DNA of 64,000 bases from Bisbaumannia sp015645095 (GCA_036871055.1 CP141893.1:1364001-1428000); one strand, 5' to 3'. Counted from the stretch's first letter, positions 41,636 through 49,960 are shown. Numbers and translations are program-made. Notes: generated by a model from the sequence alone, not told the origin.

Positions 41636-43114
41636 ATGAGCAAAACGCGGGTATCACGGGCGTCACTCGATGGGGCTGCCAAACGCCGCAGGCCTTGGCG
41701 GCGGCTCCTGCTACTGCTTGGTCTGGCCCATGCGATCGGCTTCGTCTCCTCGCTGGATGCCATGATGTCGAGCCGCACCTCTCAGGGGGCCATTGCCTGG
41801 ATCGTCTCCCTGAATACGGTGCCCTATGTGGCGGTGCCGACCTACTGGGTGTTCGGACGTGCGAAGTTCCAGGGCTACGTCACCTCACGGCGTGACGAGG
41901 ACTCGGCCCTGGGCCGGGCGCTGGCCGACAAGCTTGCCGAGCTGCGCTCGCACGCGGTCTCGGGCGCTCACGGTGACAAGCACCTGGTGGGTGTCGAACA
42001 GTTGGCCAAGTTGCCGTTTCTCGGGGGTAACCGGGTGGAGCTCCTGATCGACGGGGAGCAGACCTTCGAGAGCCTGTTCGCTGGCATCGAGACCGCCGAA
42101 CGCTACCTGCTGGTGCAGTTCTATATCGTGCGGGCCGATGAGACGGGGATGGCCCTCCAGGCTCGGCTGATCGAGAAGGCTCGGCAGGGAGTCGAAGTCT
42201 ACTTTCTCTACGACGAGATTGGCAGTTACGCCCTGCCGGCTCATTACCTCCAGGCGCTGGAGGAGGCTGGGGTCCGCGTGCACCGCTTCCACTCCACCCG
42301 AGGGCCGGGCAATCGCTTCCAGCTCAACTTCCGCAACCACCGCAAGATCGTGGTCGCCGACGGCGAGCGCGCCTGGGTCGGTGGTCTCAACGTCGGCGAC
42401 GAGTACCTGCACGGCCACCCACGCATCGGGCCCTGGCGAGACACCCACCTGATGATCGAGGGACCGGCCGCCCTGGCGCTGCAACTGGTATTCCTCGAGG
42501 ACTGGCACTGGGCCACCGAGGAGCTGCCGGAGCTACCCTGGGAGCCGACCCTTCCGTCCCATCATGCCTCGCCGGTGCTGATCCTGCCGACTGGCCCCGC
42601 GGACCGCTTCGAGACCGCCAGCCTGATGATCCAGCAGGCGATCCACGCCGCCCACCAGCGAATCTGGATCTCCAGCCCCTACTTCGTGCCCGACGAGGGG
42701 GTGCTGGCGATGCTCAAGCTGGCGGCCCTGAGTGGCGTGGACGTGCGGGTGCTGATCCCCGAACGCCCCGACAATCCACTGACCTACTTCGCCGCCTACG
42801 CCTTCCTCGACTCCCTGCTCGAGGCGGGAGTCCAGGTTTATCGCTACGAGGGAGGCTTCCTGCATGGCAAGGCCTTTCTGGTGGACGACGGCGGCGCGGC
42901 GGTGGGTACCGTGAACCTCGACAATCGCTCCTTCCGCTTGAACTTCGAGGTAACGGCGCTGGTGATGGACCCCCATTTCGCCGCCGAGGTCGAGGCGATG
43001 TTCGAGGACGATTTCGCCCGCTCCCGGCGGATGCGCCCCGGCGAGATCGAGGCGCAACCGCTCTGGCATCGGGTGGCGGCGCGGGCGGCCTATTTGCTGG
43101 CGCCGGTGCTGTGA
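41636..43114 (+). CDS. cls: Cardiolipin synthase-like phospholipase D family protein
   Basis: 492 residues. Two N-terminal membrane helices (LLLLLGLAHAIGFVSS and WIVSLNTVPYVAVPTYWVF) precede two HKD catalytic motifs, NHRKIVVADGERAWVGG (about 235) and HGKAFLVDDGGAAVGTVNLD (about 409). This is the cardiolipin synthase A layout: two phosphatidylglycerols, or phosphatidylglycerol plus another donor, are condensed in the inner membrane. I start at the ATG at 41636 behind GGGGGAG; a GTG at 41567 would add 23 residues. Lipid remodelling fits a salt-adapted organism. The gene is single and followed by a 470-bp gap. Confidence 0.85.
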   Translation: MSKTRVSRASLDGAAKRRRPWRRLLLLLGLAHAIGFVSSLDAMMSSRTSQGAIAWIVSLNTVPYVAVPTYWVFGRAKFQGYVTSRRDEDSALGRALADKLAELRSHAVSGAHGDKHLVGVEQLAKLPFLGGNRVELLIDGEQTFESLFAGIETAERYLLVQFYIVRADETGMALQARLIEKARQGVEVYFLYDEIGSYALPAHYLQALEEAGVRVHRFHSTRGPGNRFQLNFRNHRKIVVADGERAWVGGLNVGDEYLHGHPRIGPWRDTHLMIEGPAALALQLVFLEDWHWATEELPELPWEPTLPSHHASPVLILPTGPADRFETASLMIQQAIHAAHQRIWISSPYFVPDEGVLAMLKLAALSGVDVRVLIPERPDNPLTYFAAYAFLDSLLEAGVQVYRYEGGFLHGKAFLVDDGGAAVGTVNLDNRSFRLNFEVTALVMDPHFAAEVEAMFEDDFARSRRMRPGEIEAQPLWHRVAARAAYLLAPVL

Positions 43115-43381
43115 TCCCGAGGGAGCGAGACTCGCAGCCGGGATGCCAGAGCGCCAGTCCCTCCCAGCGTGATCGACCAGAATGAAGCAGAACATGGGAT
43201 ACCAGCCGCTGACCCAGACCCGACGATACCCGATTCATTCCCCTCATGGCCTGAACCAGAGGCAGAGCGCTGGCGAATTCGGCGTCCATAGCCGCACGAT
43301 CGGCCGAGAGTTGCGTCGACACGCTACCGCCGGAAGCTCTGGATGACTCCTCAGGAGCACTGAATAGAACGGGTGCTGCGC

Positions 43382-43391
43382 TTACCGGTAA
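43382..43391. promoter_or_regulatory. Upstream copy of GntR-like operator TTACCGGTAA
   Basis: A 10-bp perfect palindrome identical to the core of the operator at 43496-43507, centred 115 bp upstream of it, about 11 helical turns. It lies upstream of the terminator that precedes the gluconate promoter. Confidence 0.55.
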
Positions 43392-43412
43392 AGCCGGGAG
43401 TCCCGCCCCAGG

Positions 43413-43445
43413 CGGGGCTTAGACCATGGTCTAAGCCCCGTTTTT
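43413..43445 (+). terminator. Strong rho-independent terminator upstream of the gluconate operon
   Basis: A 28-bp perfect palindrome (43413-43440, centred on GACCATGGTC) followed by TTTTT (43441-43445). It probably shields the gluconate promoter from upstream transcription. Confidence 0.85.
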
Positions 43446-43455
43446 CGTTCATTCG

Positions 43456-43485
43456 TTGACACCCTGGCGAGACGACGACTAGGCT
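43456..43485 (+). promoter_or_regulatory. Promoter of the dctP gluconate operon
   Basis: Perfect -35 TTGACA (43456-43461) and -10 TAGGCT (43480-43485) with an 18-bp spacer. Transcription would start near 43492, just before the operator palindrome. Confidence 0.6.
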
Positions 43486-43495
43486 CAGCATGAAA

Positions 43496-43507
43496 GTTAC
43501 CGGTAAC
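43496..43507. promoter_or_regulatory. GntR operator GTTACCGGTAAC
   Basis: A 12-bp perfect palindrome at about +5 to +16 of the predicted transcript. The ATGTTA-N4-TAACAT form recognised by E. coli GntR has the same core. A GntR orthologue is encoded at the end of the region. Confidence 0.7.
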
Positions 43508-43585
43508 ATTGTCCCGCTAACTTCCCTGCCTGCCGCCATGCCCGGCGGTAGCGACCAACAACAACGCAGATCACGGAGTCACGCC

Positions 43586-44665
43586 ATGACACCTCGTTGG
43601 AGCCGCGCCTTCGCCCTGACCGGGGCCGCCATCCTCTCCATTGGCATCGCCCAGGCCCAGACCCCCGAGCTCTCCGCGCCCCCCGCCATCGACGGCGAGG
43701 TGGTGGGTGACCACGGCAGCCATACCATCCGCATGGGCTTCGGCCTCTCGGAGGGCTCGCCCCAGTACCTCTCCAGCCGCTACTTCGCCGATATCCTCGA
43801 GCAGCGCAGCGAGGGGCGTCTGTCGGTGAATATCTTCCCCAACAGCCAGTTGGGCGATGACGTCCAGATGATGGAGATGCTGCAGACCGGCACCCTGGAC
43901 ATGACCTACCCCTCCAGCTCGGCGGCCACCTCCTACGTCTCCGAGCTGGCGGTCTTCGACCTGCCGTTCCTGCTGCCCACCCGGGAGGCGGCCATCGAGG
44001 TGCTGCAGAGCGAGGCCGCCCAATCGATGCTCGATGCCTTCGAGGGCACCGGCATCAAGGCCCTGGCCTTCTCCGAGAACGGCTATCGCCAGCTCTCCAA
44101 CAGCGCCCGCCCGGTGGCCACTCCCGAGGACGTGGCCGGCATGAACGTGCGCGGCCTGACGGTGCGTACCATGGAGAACCCGGTGCACCTGGCGATCTGG
44201 CAGGCATTGGGTGCCAACCCCACGCCGATGGCCTTCGGCGAGCTCTTCTCGGCCATGGAGCAGGGCGTGGTGGACGGCCAGGAGAACCCCTGGAGCACCA
44301 TCCTCACCTCCAACTTCCACGAGGTGCAGGACTACGGTTCCGAGACCCGCCACGTCTATACCCCCTTCATCATGATGATGTCGGAGCGCACCTGGAATCG
44401 CCTGGCGCCGGAGTATCAGGCCCTGGTGCAGGAGGCGGCCCGCCAGTCGGCGGCCTACGAGATCCAGATCAGTGCCGAGTATGACGACTGGGCCCGCGAT
44501 CAGCTCGAGGAACGCGGCATGCAGATCACCCGCCTGGACGACGAGCAGATTGCCGCCTTCCAGGAGGCCGTGCAGCCGGTCTATGACGACTGGGGCCCGC
44601 GTATCGGCGAGGAACTGATCGCCGAGATCCAGCAGATCGCCGCCTCCGTCGCCGACGACGAATAA
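43586..44665 (+). CDS. dctP: TRAP transporter solute-binding protein, DctP family, probably gluconate
   Basis: 359 residues with a signal peptide (cleavage after IAQAQTP). DctP-type blocks include IRMGFGLSEGSPQYLSSRYF, GDDVQMMEMLQTGTLDMTYP, MNVRGLTVRTMENPVH (with the ligand-contacting Arg) and MEQGVVDGQENPW. It captures a sugar acid in the periplasm for the DctQM permease encoded next. Gluconate is inferred because gntK and gntR share the locus and a GntR-type operator controls the promoter. GGAG lies 9 bp before the ATG. A GC hairpin follows its stop. Confidence 0.9.
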   Translation: MTPRWSRAFALTGAAILSIGIAQAQTPELSAPPAIDGEVVGDHGSHTIRMGFGLSEGSPQYLSSRYFADILEQRSEGRLSVNIFPNSQLGDDVQMMEMLQTGTLDMTYPSSSAATSYVSELAVFDLPFLLPTREAAIEVLQSEAAQSMLDAFEGTGIKALAFSENGYRQLSNSARPVATPEDVAGMNVRGLTVRTMENPVHLAIWQALGANPTPMAFGELFSAMEQGVVDGQENPWSTILTSNFHEVQDYGSETRHVYTPFIMMMSERTWNRLAPEYQALVQEAARQSAAYEIQISAEYDDWARDQLEERGMQITRLDDEQIAAFQEAVQPVYDDWGPRIGEELIAEIQQIAASVADDE

Positions 44666-44689
44666 GCCTCCCACCCCGATGTTCGACCC

Positions 44690-44713
44690 GGCGGGGCCCG
44701 CGAGGGCCCCGCC
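44690..44713 (+). other. Intercistronic hairpin between dctP and dctQ
   Basis: Perfect 10-bp arms GGCGGGGCCC (44690-44699) and GGGCCCCGCC (44704-44713) closed by a GCGA (GNRA) loop, without a T tract. It lies 25 bp after the dctP stop and 21 bp before the dctQ start; likely a stabiliser of the dctP message. Confidence 0.6.
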
Positions 44714-44734
44714 ACCCGCCTCAGGAGTCCCGCG

Positions 44735-45304
44735 ATGGACACCCAAGCCACCCCCGATCCCCACGCCTATGTGGAGGATCCCAACCGCCGCCCCCTGGAG
44801 CTGGATATCGAGCAGCGCCGCGGGCCGGCCCTGTTCCGCTGGCTCACCGTGATCATGGAACAGCTGATCGCCGCCCTGCTGGTGGCGCTGATCCTCGCGG
44901 TCTCGGCCAATGTGGTGGGCCGGGCCCTGTTCAACCACGCCCTGCCCTGGGCCGACGAGCTGGCCCGCATGCTGTTTATCTGGCTGGTCTTCGTGGGTGC
45001 CGCGGCGGCCTTCGCCCGCTACGAGCATATCGCCGTGGATTTTCTGGTGCGCCGCCTGCCGCGTCGGGGCGCCTACCTGCTCTACCTGATCCAGCACCTG
45101 ATCATCGCCGCCCTGATGGGGGTGATCCTGTGGGGCGGGCTCCTGGTGATCTCGCGTTCCACGGCCCGCACCGCCCTGCTGGGAGTGCCCTGGAACCTGA
45201 TCAACGCCTCGCTGATCGTCTGCGCGCTCTTTATCGGCGCGGTGGCCCTGTGGCGCGCCTGGCAGTGCCTGACGCGACTCTTCTCATCCACTTCCGGGAG
45301 CTGA
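44735..45304 (+). CDS. dctQ: TRAP transporter small permease DctQ
   Basis: 189 residues with four membrane helices: MEQLIAALLVALILAVSANV, ELARMLFIWLVFVGAAAAF, LYLIQHLIIAALMGVILWGG and INASLIVCALFIGAVALW. ARYEHIAVDFLVRRLP is the usual loop of the family. It forms the small membrane subunit with DctM. An N-terminal cytoplasmic extension of about 45 residues is slightly longer than usual. AGGAG precedes the ATG, and the gene ends 4 bp before dctM. Confidence 0.9.
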   Translation: MDTQATPDPHAYVEDPNRRPLELDIEQRRGPALFRWLTVIMEQLIAALLVALILAVSANVVGRALFNHALPWADELARMLFIWLVFVGAAAAFARYEHIAVDFLVRRLPRRGAYLLYLIQHLIIAALMGVILWGGLLVISRSTARTALLGVPWNLINASLIVCALFIGAVALWRAWQCLTRLFSSTSGS

Positions 45305-45308
45305 TGCC

Positions 45309-46592
45309 ATGCTGTGGATCTTCCTGGCGATCCTCTTCGCCTCCATCGCCCTGGGCCTGCCCATTGCCTTCGGTCTCGGCGTGGCGGCCGTGGTCATGGC
45401 CCTGCTCTCCGATATTCCCCTGTCGATCCTGATCGAGCAGTCGATCCGCGGGGTCAACAGTTTTCCGCTGCTGGCGATTCCCTTCTTCATCCTGGTGGGG
45501 GAGGTGATGAGCGCCGGCGGCATTGCCCGTCGCCTGATGGACCTGGCCGCCGCCCTGGTCGGTTTCATCCGCGGTGGCCTGGGCCAGGTGGCGATCACCG
45601 GCTCGATGTTCTTCGGTGGCATCAGCGGCTCGGCGGTGGCCGATACCGCCGCCACCGGTTCGATGATGATCCCCTCCATGACTCGCCAGGGCTATTCGGC
45701 GCCCCATGCCACCGCCATCAACACCGTCTCCTCGGTGATCGGCATCATCATCCCGCCGTCGATTCCGCTGATCCTCTACGGCATCGTCACCGAGACCTCC
45801 ATCAGCCGGCTGTTTATCGCCGGCATCGTGCCGGGGCTGCTGATCGGCCTGGCGCTGATGGTCACCACCTTTATCATGGCCAGCCTCGAGCACGCCGGCC
45901 AGACCCGCAAGTTCCGCCTGGCGCCCCTGTGGCAGGCCTTCAAGGCCGCCTGGCTGGCCCTGGTGCTGCCGGTGATCGTGGTGGGCGGCATCATCGCCGG
46001 GGTCTTCACCGCCACCGAGGCGGCGGTGGCGGCGCTGCTCTATTCGCTGTTCATCTCGGTGGTCTGCTACCGGGAGATCCGCCTGCCCGACCTCTGGGGC
46101 ATGTGCATCCGCACCGCGCGGCTCACCGGCATGGTGCTGCTGCTGCTGGCCTTCGCCACCGTGATCGCCTGGTTCCTGACCATCAACATGGTGCCCCAGA
46201 CCCTGGTGCGCCAGGTTCAGGCGATCACCCAGGAGCCCTTCCTGCTGCTGCTGATCGTGGCGGCGCTGCTGCTGTTGATCGGCTTCGTGATGGACCTGAC
46301 CCCGGCCATGGTGATCATGGCGCCGATGCTGGCCCCCATCGTCACCTCGGTGGGCGTCGACCCTGCCTACTTCGGGGTGCTGATGGCCTTTATCCTCGGC
46401 ATCGGCCTGCTGACCCCGCCGGTGGGTACCTGCCTCTACGTGGGCTGCGGGGTGGGCAAGGTCTCCATGGAGTCCCTGGTCAAGGCGATGCTGCCCTATT
46501 ACGCGGCCCTGTTGGTGATGCTGCTGGTGCTGGTGGCCTTCCCCGGCCTGGTTACCTGGCTGCCCGATCTGACCGCCGTGCGCGGCAACTGA
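45309..46592 (+). CDS. dctM: TRAP transporter large permease DctM
   Basis: 427-residue inner-membrane protein with about twelve helices. GGISGSAVADTAATGSMMIPSM is split over the first conserved loop (about residues 97-118), IIIPPSIPLILYGIV follows, and MVIMAPMLAPIVTSVGVDPAYFG and GLLTPPVGTCLYVG lie in the second half. It moves the substrate with sodium. The last codons (WLPDLTAVRGN) are the part that has been duplicated twice in the DNA downstream. Start 4 bp after dctQ. Confidence 0.94.
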   Translation: MLWIFLAILFASIALGLPIAFGLGVAAVVMALLSDIPLSILIEQSIRGVNSFPLLAIPFFILVGEVMSAGGIARRLMDLAAALVGFIRGGLGQVAITGSMFFGGISGSAVADTAATGSMMIPSMTRQGYSAPHATAINTVSSVIGIIIPPSIPLILYGIVTETSISRLFIAGIVPGLLIGLALMVTTFIMASLEHAGQTRKFRLAPLWQAFKAAWLALVLPVIVVGGIIAGVFTATEAAVAALLYSLFISVVCYREIRLPDLWGMCIRTARLTGMVLLLLAFATVIAWFLTINMVPQTLVRQVQAITQEPFLLLLIVAALLLLIGFVMDLTPAMVIMAPMLAPIVTSVGVDPAYFGVLMAFILGIGLLTPPVGTCLYVGCGVGKVSMESLVKAMLPYYAALLVMLLVLVAFPGLVTWLPDLTAVRGN

Positions 46593-46606
46593 GGTGGAGA
46601 GTGAAC

Positions 46607-46678
46607 ATGCCCCGGCATTTCATCCTGGCCACCTGGCTGCCTGCTCTGGCCACCCTGACCGCCGTGCGCGGCAACTGA
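46607..46678 (+). CDS. Micro-ORF 1 in the duplicated dctM-gntK junction
   Basis: 23 codons from ATG, with GGTGGAG upstream. The C-terminal part (ATWLPALATLTAVRGN) matches the dctM end with a three-residue insertion. It may be translated but probably has no function as a peptide; it could keep ribosomes on the message between dctM and gntK. Confidence 0.4.
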   Translation: MPRHFILATWLPALATLTAVRGN

Positions 46679-46692
46679 GCCGAGGGGAGATC

Positions 46693-46767
46693 ATGACGGC
46701 GTCTTACCCAATCCCGGCCACCTGGCTGCCTGCTCTGGCCACCCCGACCGCCGTGCGCGGCAACTGA
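46693..46767 (+). CDS. Micro-ORF 2 in the duplicated dctM-gntK junction
   Basis: 24 codons from ATG with GAGGGGAG upstream. It begins MTASYP, like the gntK start MTQASYP, and ends like dctM (ATWLPALATPTAVRGN). The fused shape shows that the unit duplicated was the gene junction. Confidence 0.45.
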   Translation: MTASYPIPATWLPALATPTAVRGN

Positions 46768-46781
46768 GACGAGGAGTGATC

Positions 46782-47309
46782 GTGACTCAGGCTTCCTACC
46801 CCACGGTTTCCTACCGCATCCTGGTGATGGGCGTCTCCGGCTCGGGCAAGTCCCATGTCGGCCGCCTGCTGGCGCGGCGCCTCGGCGCCGACTTCATCGA
46901 CGGCGATGATCACCATAGCGACGCCAACGTGGCCAAGATGGCCCGCGGCATCCCGCTCACCGACGACGACCGGCGCGGCTGGCTCGATACCCTGGCGGGG
47001 CGGTTCGCCGACTATCGTGGCCGCGACGCCTCGGTGGTGATCGCCTGCTCGGCGCTCAAGGCGCGCTATCGCGGGCGCCTGCGCCGCGGCGATCCCGAGC
47101 TGCGCATCCTCTACCTCGACGGCGAGCGGGCCTTGCTGCGCGAGCGCCTCGGCTCCCGCCAGGGGCACTTCTTCAAGGGTGATGCCATGCTCGCCAGCCA
47201 GCTCGCCGATCTGGAACCGCCGGGGCCGGAAGAGGCCCGGGTGGCGAATATCGCCGAGTCCCCCGAGGCCATCGTCGAGGCCTTTGTCGCGGCGCTGGGG
47301 CAGGGGTAG
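46782..47309 (+). CDS. gntK: Gluconokinase
   Basis: 175 residues. The P-loop GVSGSGKS (17-24), FIDGDDHHSDANVAKM, GIPLTDDDRRGWL and CSALKARYRGRLR are characteristic of thermoresistant-type gluconokinase, which phosphorylates gluconate to 6-phosphogluconate for the Entner-Doudoroff or pentose phosphate pathway. The start is GTG at 46782, aligned with the ATG of the duplicated copies and with GAGGAG upstream; a GTG two codons earlier is less likely. It follows the TRAP genes and precedes gntR. Confidence 0.95.
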   Translation: MTQASYPTVSYRILVMGVSGSGKSHVGRLLARRLGADFIDGDDHHSDANVAKMARGIPLTDDDRRGWLDTLAGRFADYRGRDASVVIACSALKARYRGRLRRGDPELRILYLDGERALLRERLGSRQGHFFKGDAMLASQLADLEPPGPEEARVANIAESPEAIVEAFVAALGQG

Positions 47310-47336
47310 CGCCATGGAATGGCATAGGGGCGCTGG

Positions 47337-47520
47337 GGGTAGGCCGGAGCAAAGCGTCTTTTTCAGGGGTGAGGAAGACCCTTCCGAACGGGTAGGCCAT
47401 GGATGGCCTACCCCGGCCCTGAAAGCGAAGCAGGATAGCGTAGCGCCTCAGGAAAAAGTCGAGCGTCCAAGGATGGATTTACAGCGTCTTTGCGAGGGTC
47501 CGGCCGCCGGGGGCCTACCC
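47337..47520. repeat. Non-coding palindromic element between gntK and gntR
   Basis: Occupies most of the 317-bp gap 47310-47626. GGGTAGGCC at 47337-47345 is inverted as GGCCTACCC at 47512-47520. Inside, an 11-bp-arm palindrome centred on 47401/47402 repeats the same word. TTTCAGGG (47361-47368) and CCCTGAAA (47417-47424) pair around it. No protein frame is credible. It looks like a dispersed REP- or MITE-like element, but other copies cannot be checked here. From 47521 on is the gntR promoter region, with TTGACC at about 47600. Confidence 0.5.
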
Positions 47521-47626
47521 ACAGGTTAGCCCCGTGCTCCAATGGCGATGTCAAAGCGCGGTAGAGGCATGATTTACCCGGGCAACTCCGCTAAGGTGTT
47601 GACCTGATTTCAGCGACGGGCGAGCC

Positions 47627-48625
47627 ATGGTGAAGAAGAAGCGTCCCACCCTCCAGGATATCGCCGACCGGGTCGGTGCCACCAAGATGACCGTGAGCCG
47701 TTGCCTGCGCGACCCGGCCACGGTCTCGGAGGGCCTGCGTGAGCGCATCTTCGAGGTGGCCGAAGAGCTTGGCTATATCCCCAACCGGGCCCCGGACATT
47801 CTCTCCAAGGCGCGCAGCCACGCCATCGGCGTGCTGGTGCCCTCCTTGACCAACCAGGTGTTCGCCGAGGTGATCGTCGGCATCGAGGAGGTCACCGAGC
47901 CGGCGGGCTACCACCTGATGCTCTCCCACTACGGCTACGACGAGGCCCTGGAGGAGCGCAGCCTGGCCTCGCTGCTCTCCTACAACGTGGACGGGGTGAT
48001 CCTCTCCGATAGCCAGCATAGCCCGCGCAGCCTGCGCATGCTGGAGACCGCCGGCATTCCCACCGTGGAGATCATGGACAGCCGCACCCCGCCGCTGCAC
48101 CAGGCGGTGGGCTACGACAACGTGGAAGCGTCGCGGGCCATGGTGGAGGCGATGATCGCCCGGGGGCGCCGCCATGTGGTCTACCTGGCGGTGCGCCTGG
48201 ATGCCCGCACCCGCCAGCGCGGCGAGGGCTACGCGGCGGCCATGGCGGCCGAGGGACTGACGCCGCTGACCCTGCAGAGCAGCCAGCGCTCCTCCTACAG
48301 CGTCGGCGCCGAGCTGATGGGCGAGGTATTGGCCAACCACCCGGACACCGATGCGCTCTTCTGCACCAACGACGACGTGGCGGTAGGCGCCTACTTCGAG
48401 TGCCTGCGCCGCGGCATCCCGGTGCCGCAGCGCATCGCCATCGCCGGCTTCCACGGCCACGACGTGGGCCAGGTGATGGCGCCCCCCCTGGCCAGCGTGA
48501 TCACCCCGCGGCGGGCCATCGGCGAGCGTGCCGCCCGGGAGCTGCTGGCCCGCCTGGACGGCCGGCCCATCGAGGAGTCCACCGTCGACCTGGGCTACCG
48601 GCTCGCCTTCGGCGGCACCCTCTAA
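47627..48625 (+). CDS. gntR: LacI-family gluconate repressor GntR
   Basis: 332 residues. The N-terminal helix-turn-helix and hinge (RPTLQDIADRVGATKMTVSR) and the segments GYIPNRAPDILS, PSLTNQVFAEV, FCTNDDVAVGA and AIAGFHGHDVGQVM align closely with E. coli GntR as I recall it. It represses gluconate genes and is released by gluconate. The two TTACCGGTAA palindromes upstream of dctP are its likely targets; one subunit pair on each would allow looping. The ATG has GGGCGAG upstream. Last gene of the gluconate region; it converges with the desaturase gene. Confidence 0.95.
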   Translation: MVKKKRPTLQDIADRVGATKMTVSRCLRDPATVSEGLRERIFEVAEELGYIPNRAPDILSKARSHAIGVLVPSLTNQVFAEVIVGIEEVTEPAGYHLMLSHYGYDEALEERSLASLLSYNVDGVILSDSQHSPRSLRMLETAGIPTVEIMDSRTPPLHQAVGYDNVEASRAMVEAMIARGRRHVVYLAVRLDARTRQRGEGYAAAMAAEGLTPLTLQSSQRSSYSVGAELMGEVLANHPDTDALFCTNDDVAVGAYFECLRRGIPVPQRIAIAGFHGHDVGQVMAPPLASVITPRRAIGERAARELLARLDGRPIEESTVDLGYRLAFGGTL

Positions 48626-48641
48626 CTGCCCTGGCCTCGTA

Positions 48642-49748
48642 TCACCTGGCTGGCTGTCGGCCGCCGAGGGCCTGCGGCGGAGCGATCCGACGTACTCGGT
48701 CAGGGCTGCTGCCAGCCTCGGTCGGCGACACTTCTCGTGCTTCGTCAAAGGAGACCAGGCGCCGCTTCTCCTCATCCCATAGCGCGAGCTGCACCGCTGC
48801 GAAGCTTTGCCGCAGCGTCAGGCGGCCGACACGCCGGAACTCGGGGTGGTAATGGAGCACCTCGGGTAGACGGTAGAAGGGGATGCGGCTGCAGAGGTGG
48901 TGGACATGATGCACCCCGATATTGGCGGTGAACCAGCGCAGCACACCCGGCAGGTCATAGTGCGAACTGCCATGCAGCGCCGCCTCGTGGAACGTCCAGT
49001 CATTGTCATGTTCCCAGAGGGTCTCCGCGAACTGGTGCTGGACATAGAACAGCCAGACGCCGATTGACGCGGCGAGCAGCATGATCGGCAGATGGACCAG
49101 CAGGAAAGGGCCGACGCCGACTAGCCACATCATCGCGGTGACGCCGGCCGCGATCGCCGCGTTGGTGCCCATGGTGCTCAGCCAGGGCATCCATCCCGCG
49201 CGGTGGAAACCCCGAGGCAGGCGATTATCCAGCAGGAAAATGTACGCCGGGCCGAGACCGAACAGCACCAGCGGATGCCGGTACAGGCGGTAGCGGAGCC
49301 GCTGCCGTCGCGGCAGGCCCTGGAAGTCGCGCACGGTCAGGGTGTTGATGCCGCCGACACGCGGGCGATCCAGGTTGCCGGAGTTGGCATGATGGCGTGC
49401 ATGGGTGTGGCGCCATACATCGTAGGGCGTCAGGGTCAGAACGCCGATCCCCCGTCCTACCCAGTCGTTGACGCGTTTGGATCGGAAGAAGGATCTGTGG
49501 CTGCAGTCGTGCATGATCATGAACATGCGCACGAGAAAACCGGCGGCGGGCACGACGAGCAACAGGCCAAGCCAGTGGCCGGCGCCCAGGCTGGCCCATA
49601 GCAGTATCCAGAGGGTGGCGAAGGGAATCACCGTGAGCATGATTTCCAGAACGCTGCGGGCGAGGCGTGGCTCGCGGTAGGCGCCGAGCATGCGCATCAA
49701 TGCCCGTGGTTCGGTGGTGATGTCGTCATTCGGCTCTTGGAGGGCCAT
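48642..49748 (-). CDS. Fatty acid desaturase
   Basis: 368-residue integral membrane di-iron desaturase with histidine boxes HDCSH (about 89), HTHARHH (about 124) and HVHHL (about 285), plus an extra QHQFAE. Four hydrophobic helices occur in the expected places. It would introduce a double bond into membrane acyl chains. The family with HDCSHRSFF is shared with DesA/omega-6-like bacterial enzymes; regiospecificity is not predictable. The ATG has AGGA upstream. A monocistronic gene in a 212-bp quiet upstream gap (49749-49960) in which I see nothing else. Confidence 0.88.
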   Translation of the reverse strand: MALQEPNDDITTEPRALMRMLGAYREPRLARSVLEIMLTVIPFATLWILLWASLGAGHWLGLLLVVPAAGFLVRMFMIMHDCSHRSFFRSKRVNDWVGRGIGVLTLTPYDVWRHTHARHHANSGNLDRPRVGGINTLTVRDFQGLPRRQRLRYRLYRHPLVLFGLGPAYIFLLDNRLPRGFHRAGWMPWLSTMGTNAAIAAGVTAMMWLVGVGPFLLVHLPIMLLAASIGVWLFYVQHQFAETLWEHDNDWTFHEAALHGSSHYDLPGVLRWFTANIGVHHVHHLCSRIPFYRLPEVLHYHPEFRRVGRLTLRQSFAAVQLALWDEEKRRLVSFDEAREVSPTEAGSSPDRVRRIAPPQALGGRQPAR

Positions 49749-49960
49749 GTTCAGGTTCCTGATGAGCCCGACACGCCATTCTATGGTCTACCGACCCGGC
49801 AGGATGCGTGCCTGGTTGTCTTGGGGCAAGGCGCTTCGAACCACTCCTGCTGCGACCATGGACTCGAATGCCCTCAATCCGTAGGTTGGCGCCTGGCGCG
49901 CAGGGTGTCTGTACGCGACCGCACACTCGCGGGGAGGGCCGCCGGGGGCCGCGCTGCTTC

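Larger units (their letters stand above)
43115..43585. other. 471-bp intergenic region with gluconate operon control sites
   Basis: The first 260 bp hold nothing I recognise. From 43382 on there are a palindrome, a strong terminator, a promoter and a second palindrome, each listed separately. No credible protein gene is present. Confidence 0.7.
46553..46787 (+). repeat. Tandem duplication of the dctM-gntK junction
   Basis: Three related copies: the true dctM end (about 46553-46606), a second (about 46624-46698) and a third (about 46713-46787), the last two 89 bp apart and nearly identical over about 74 bp. Each unit holds the dctM 3' end through its stop, a GAGG-type ribosome binding site and a start codon followed by the first codons of gntK. 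Confidence 0.85.
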
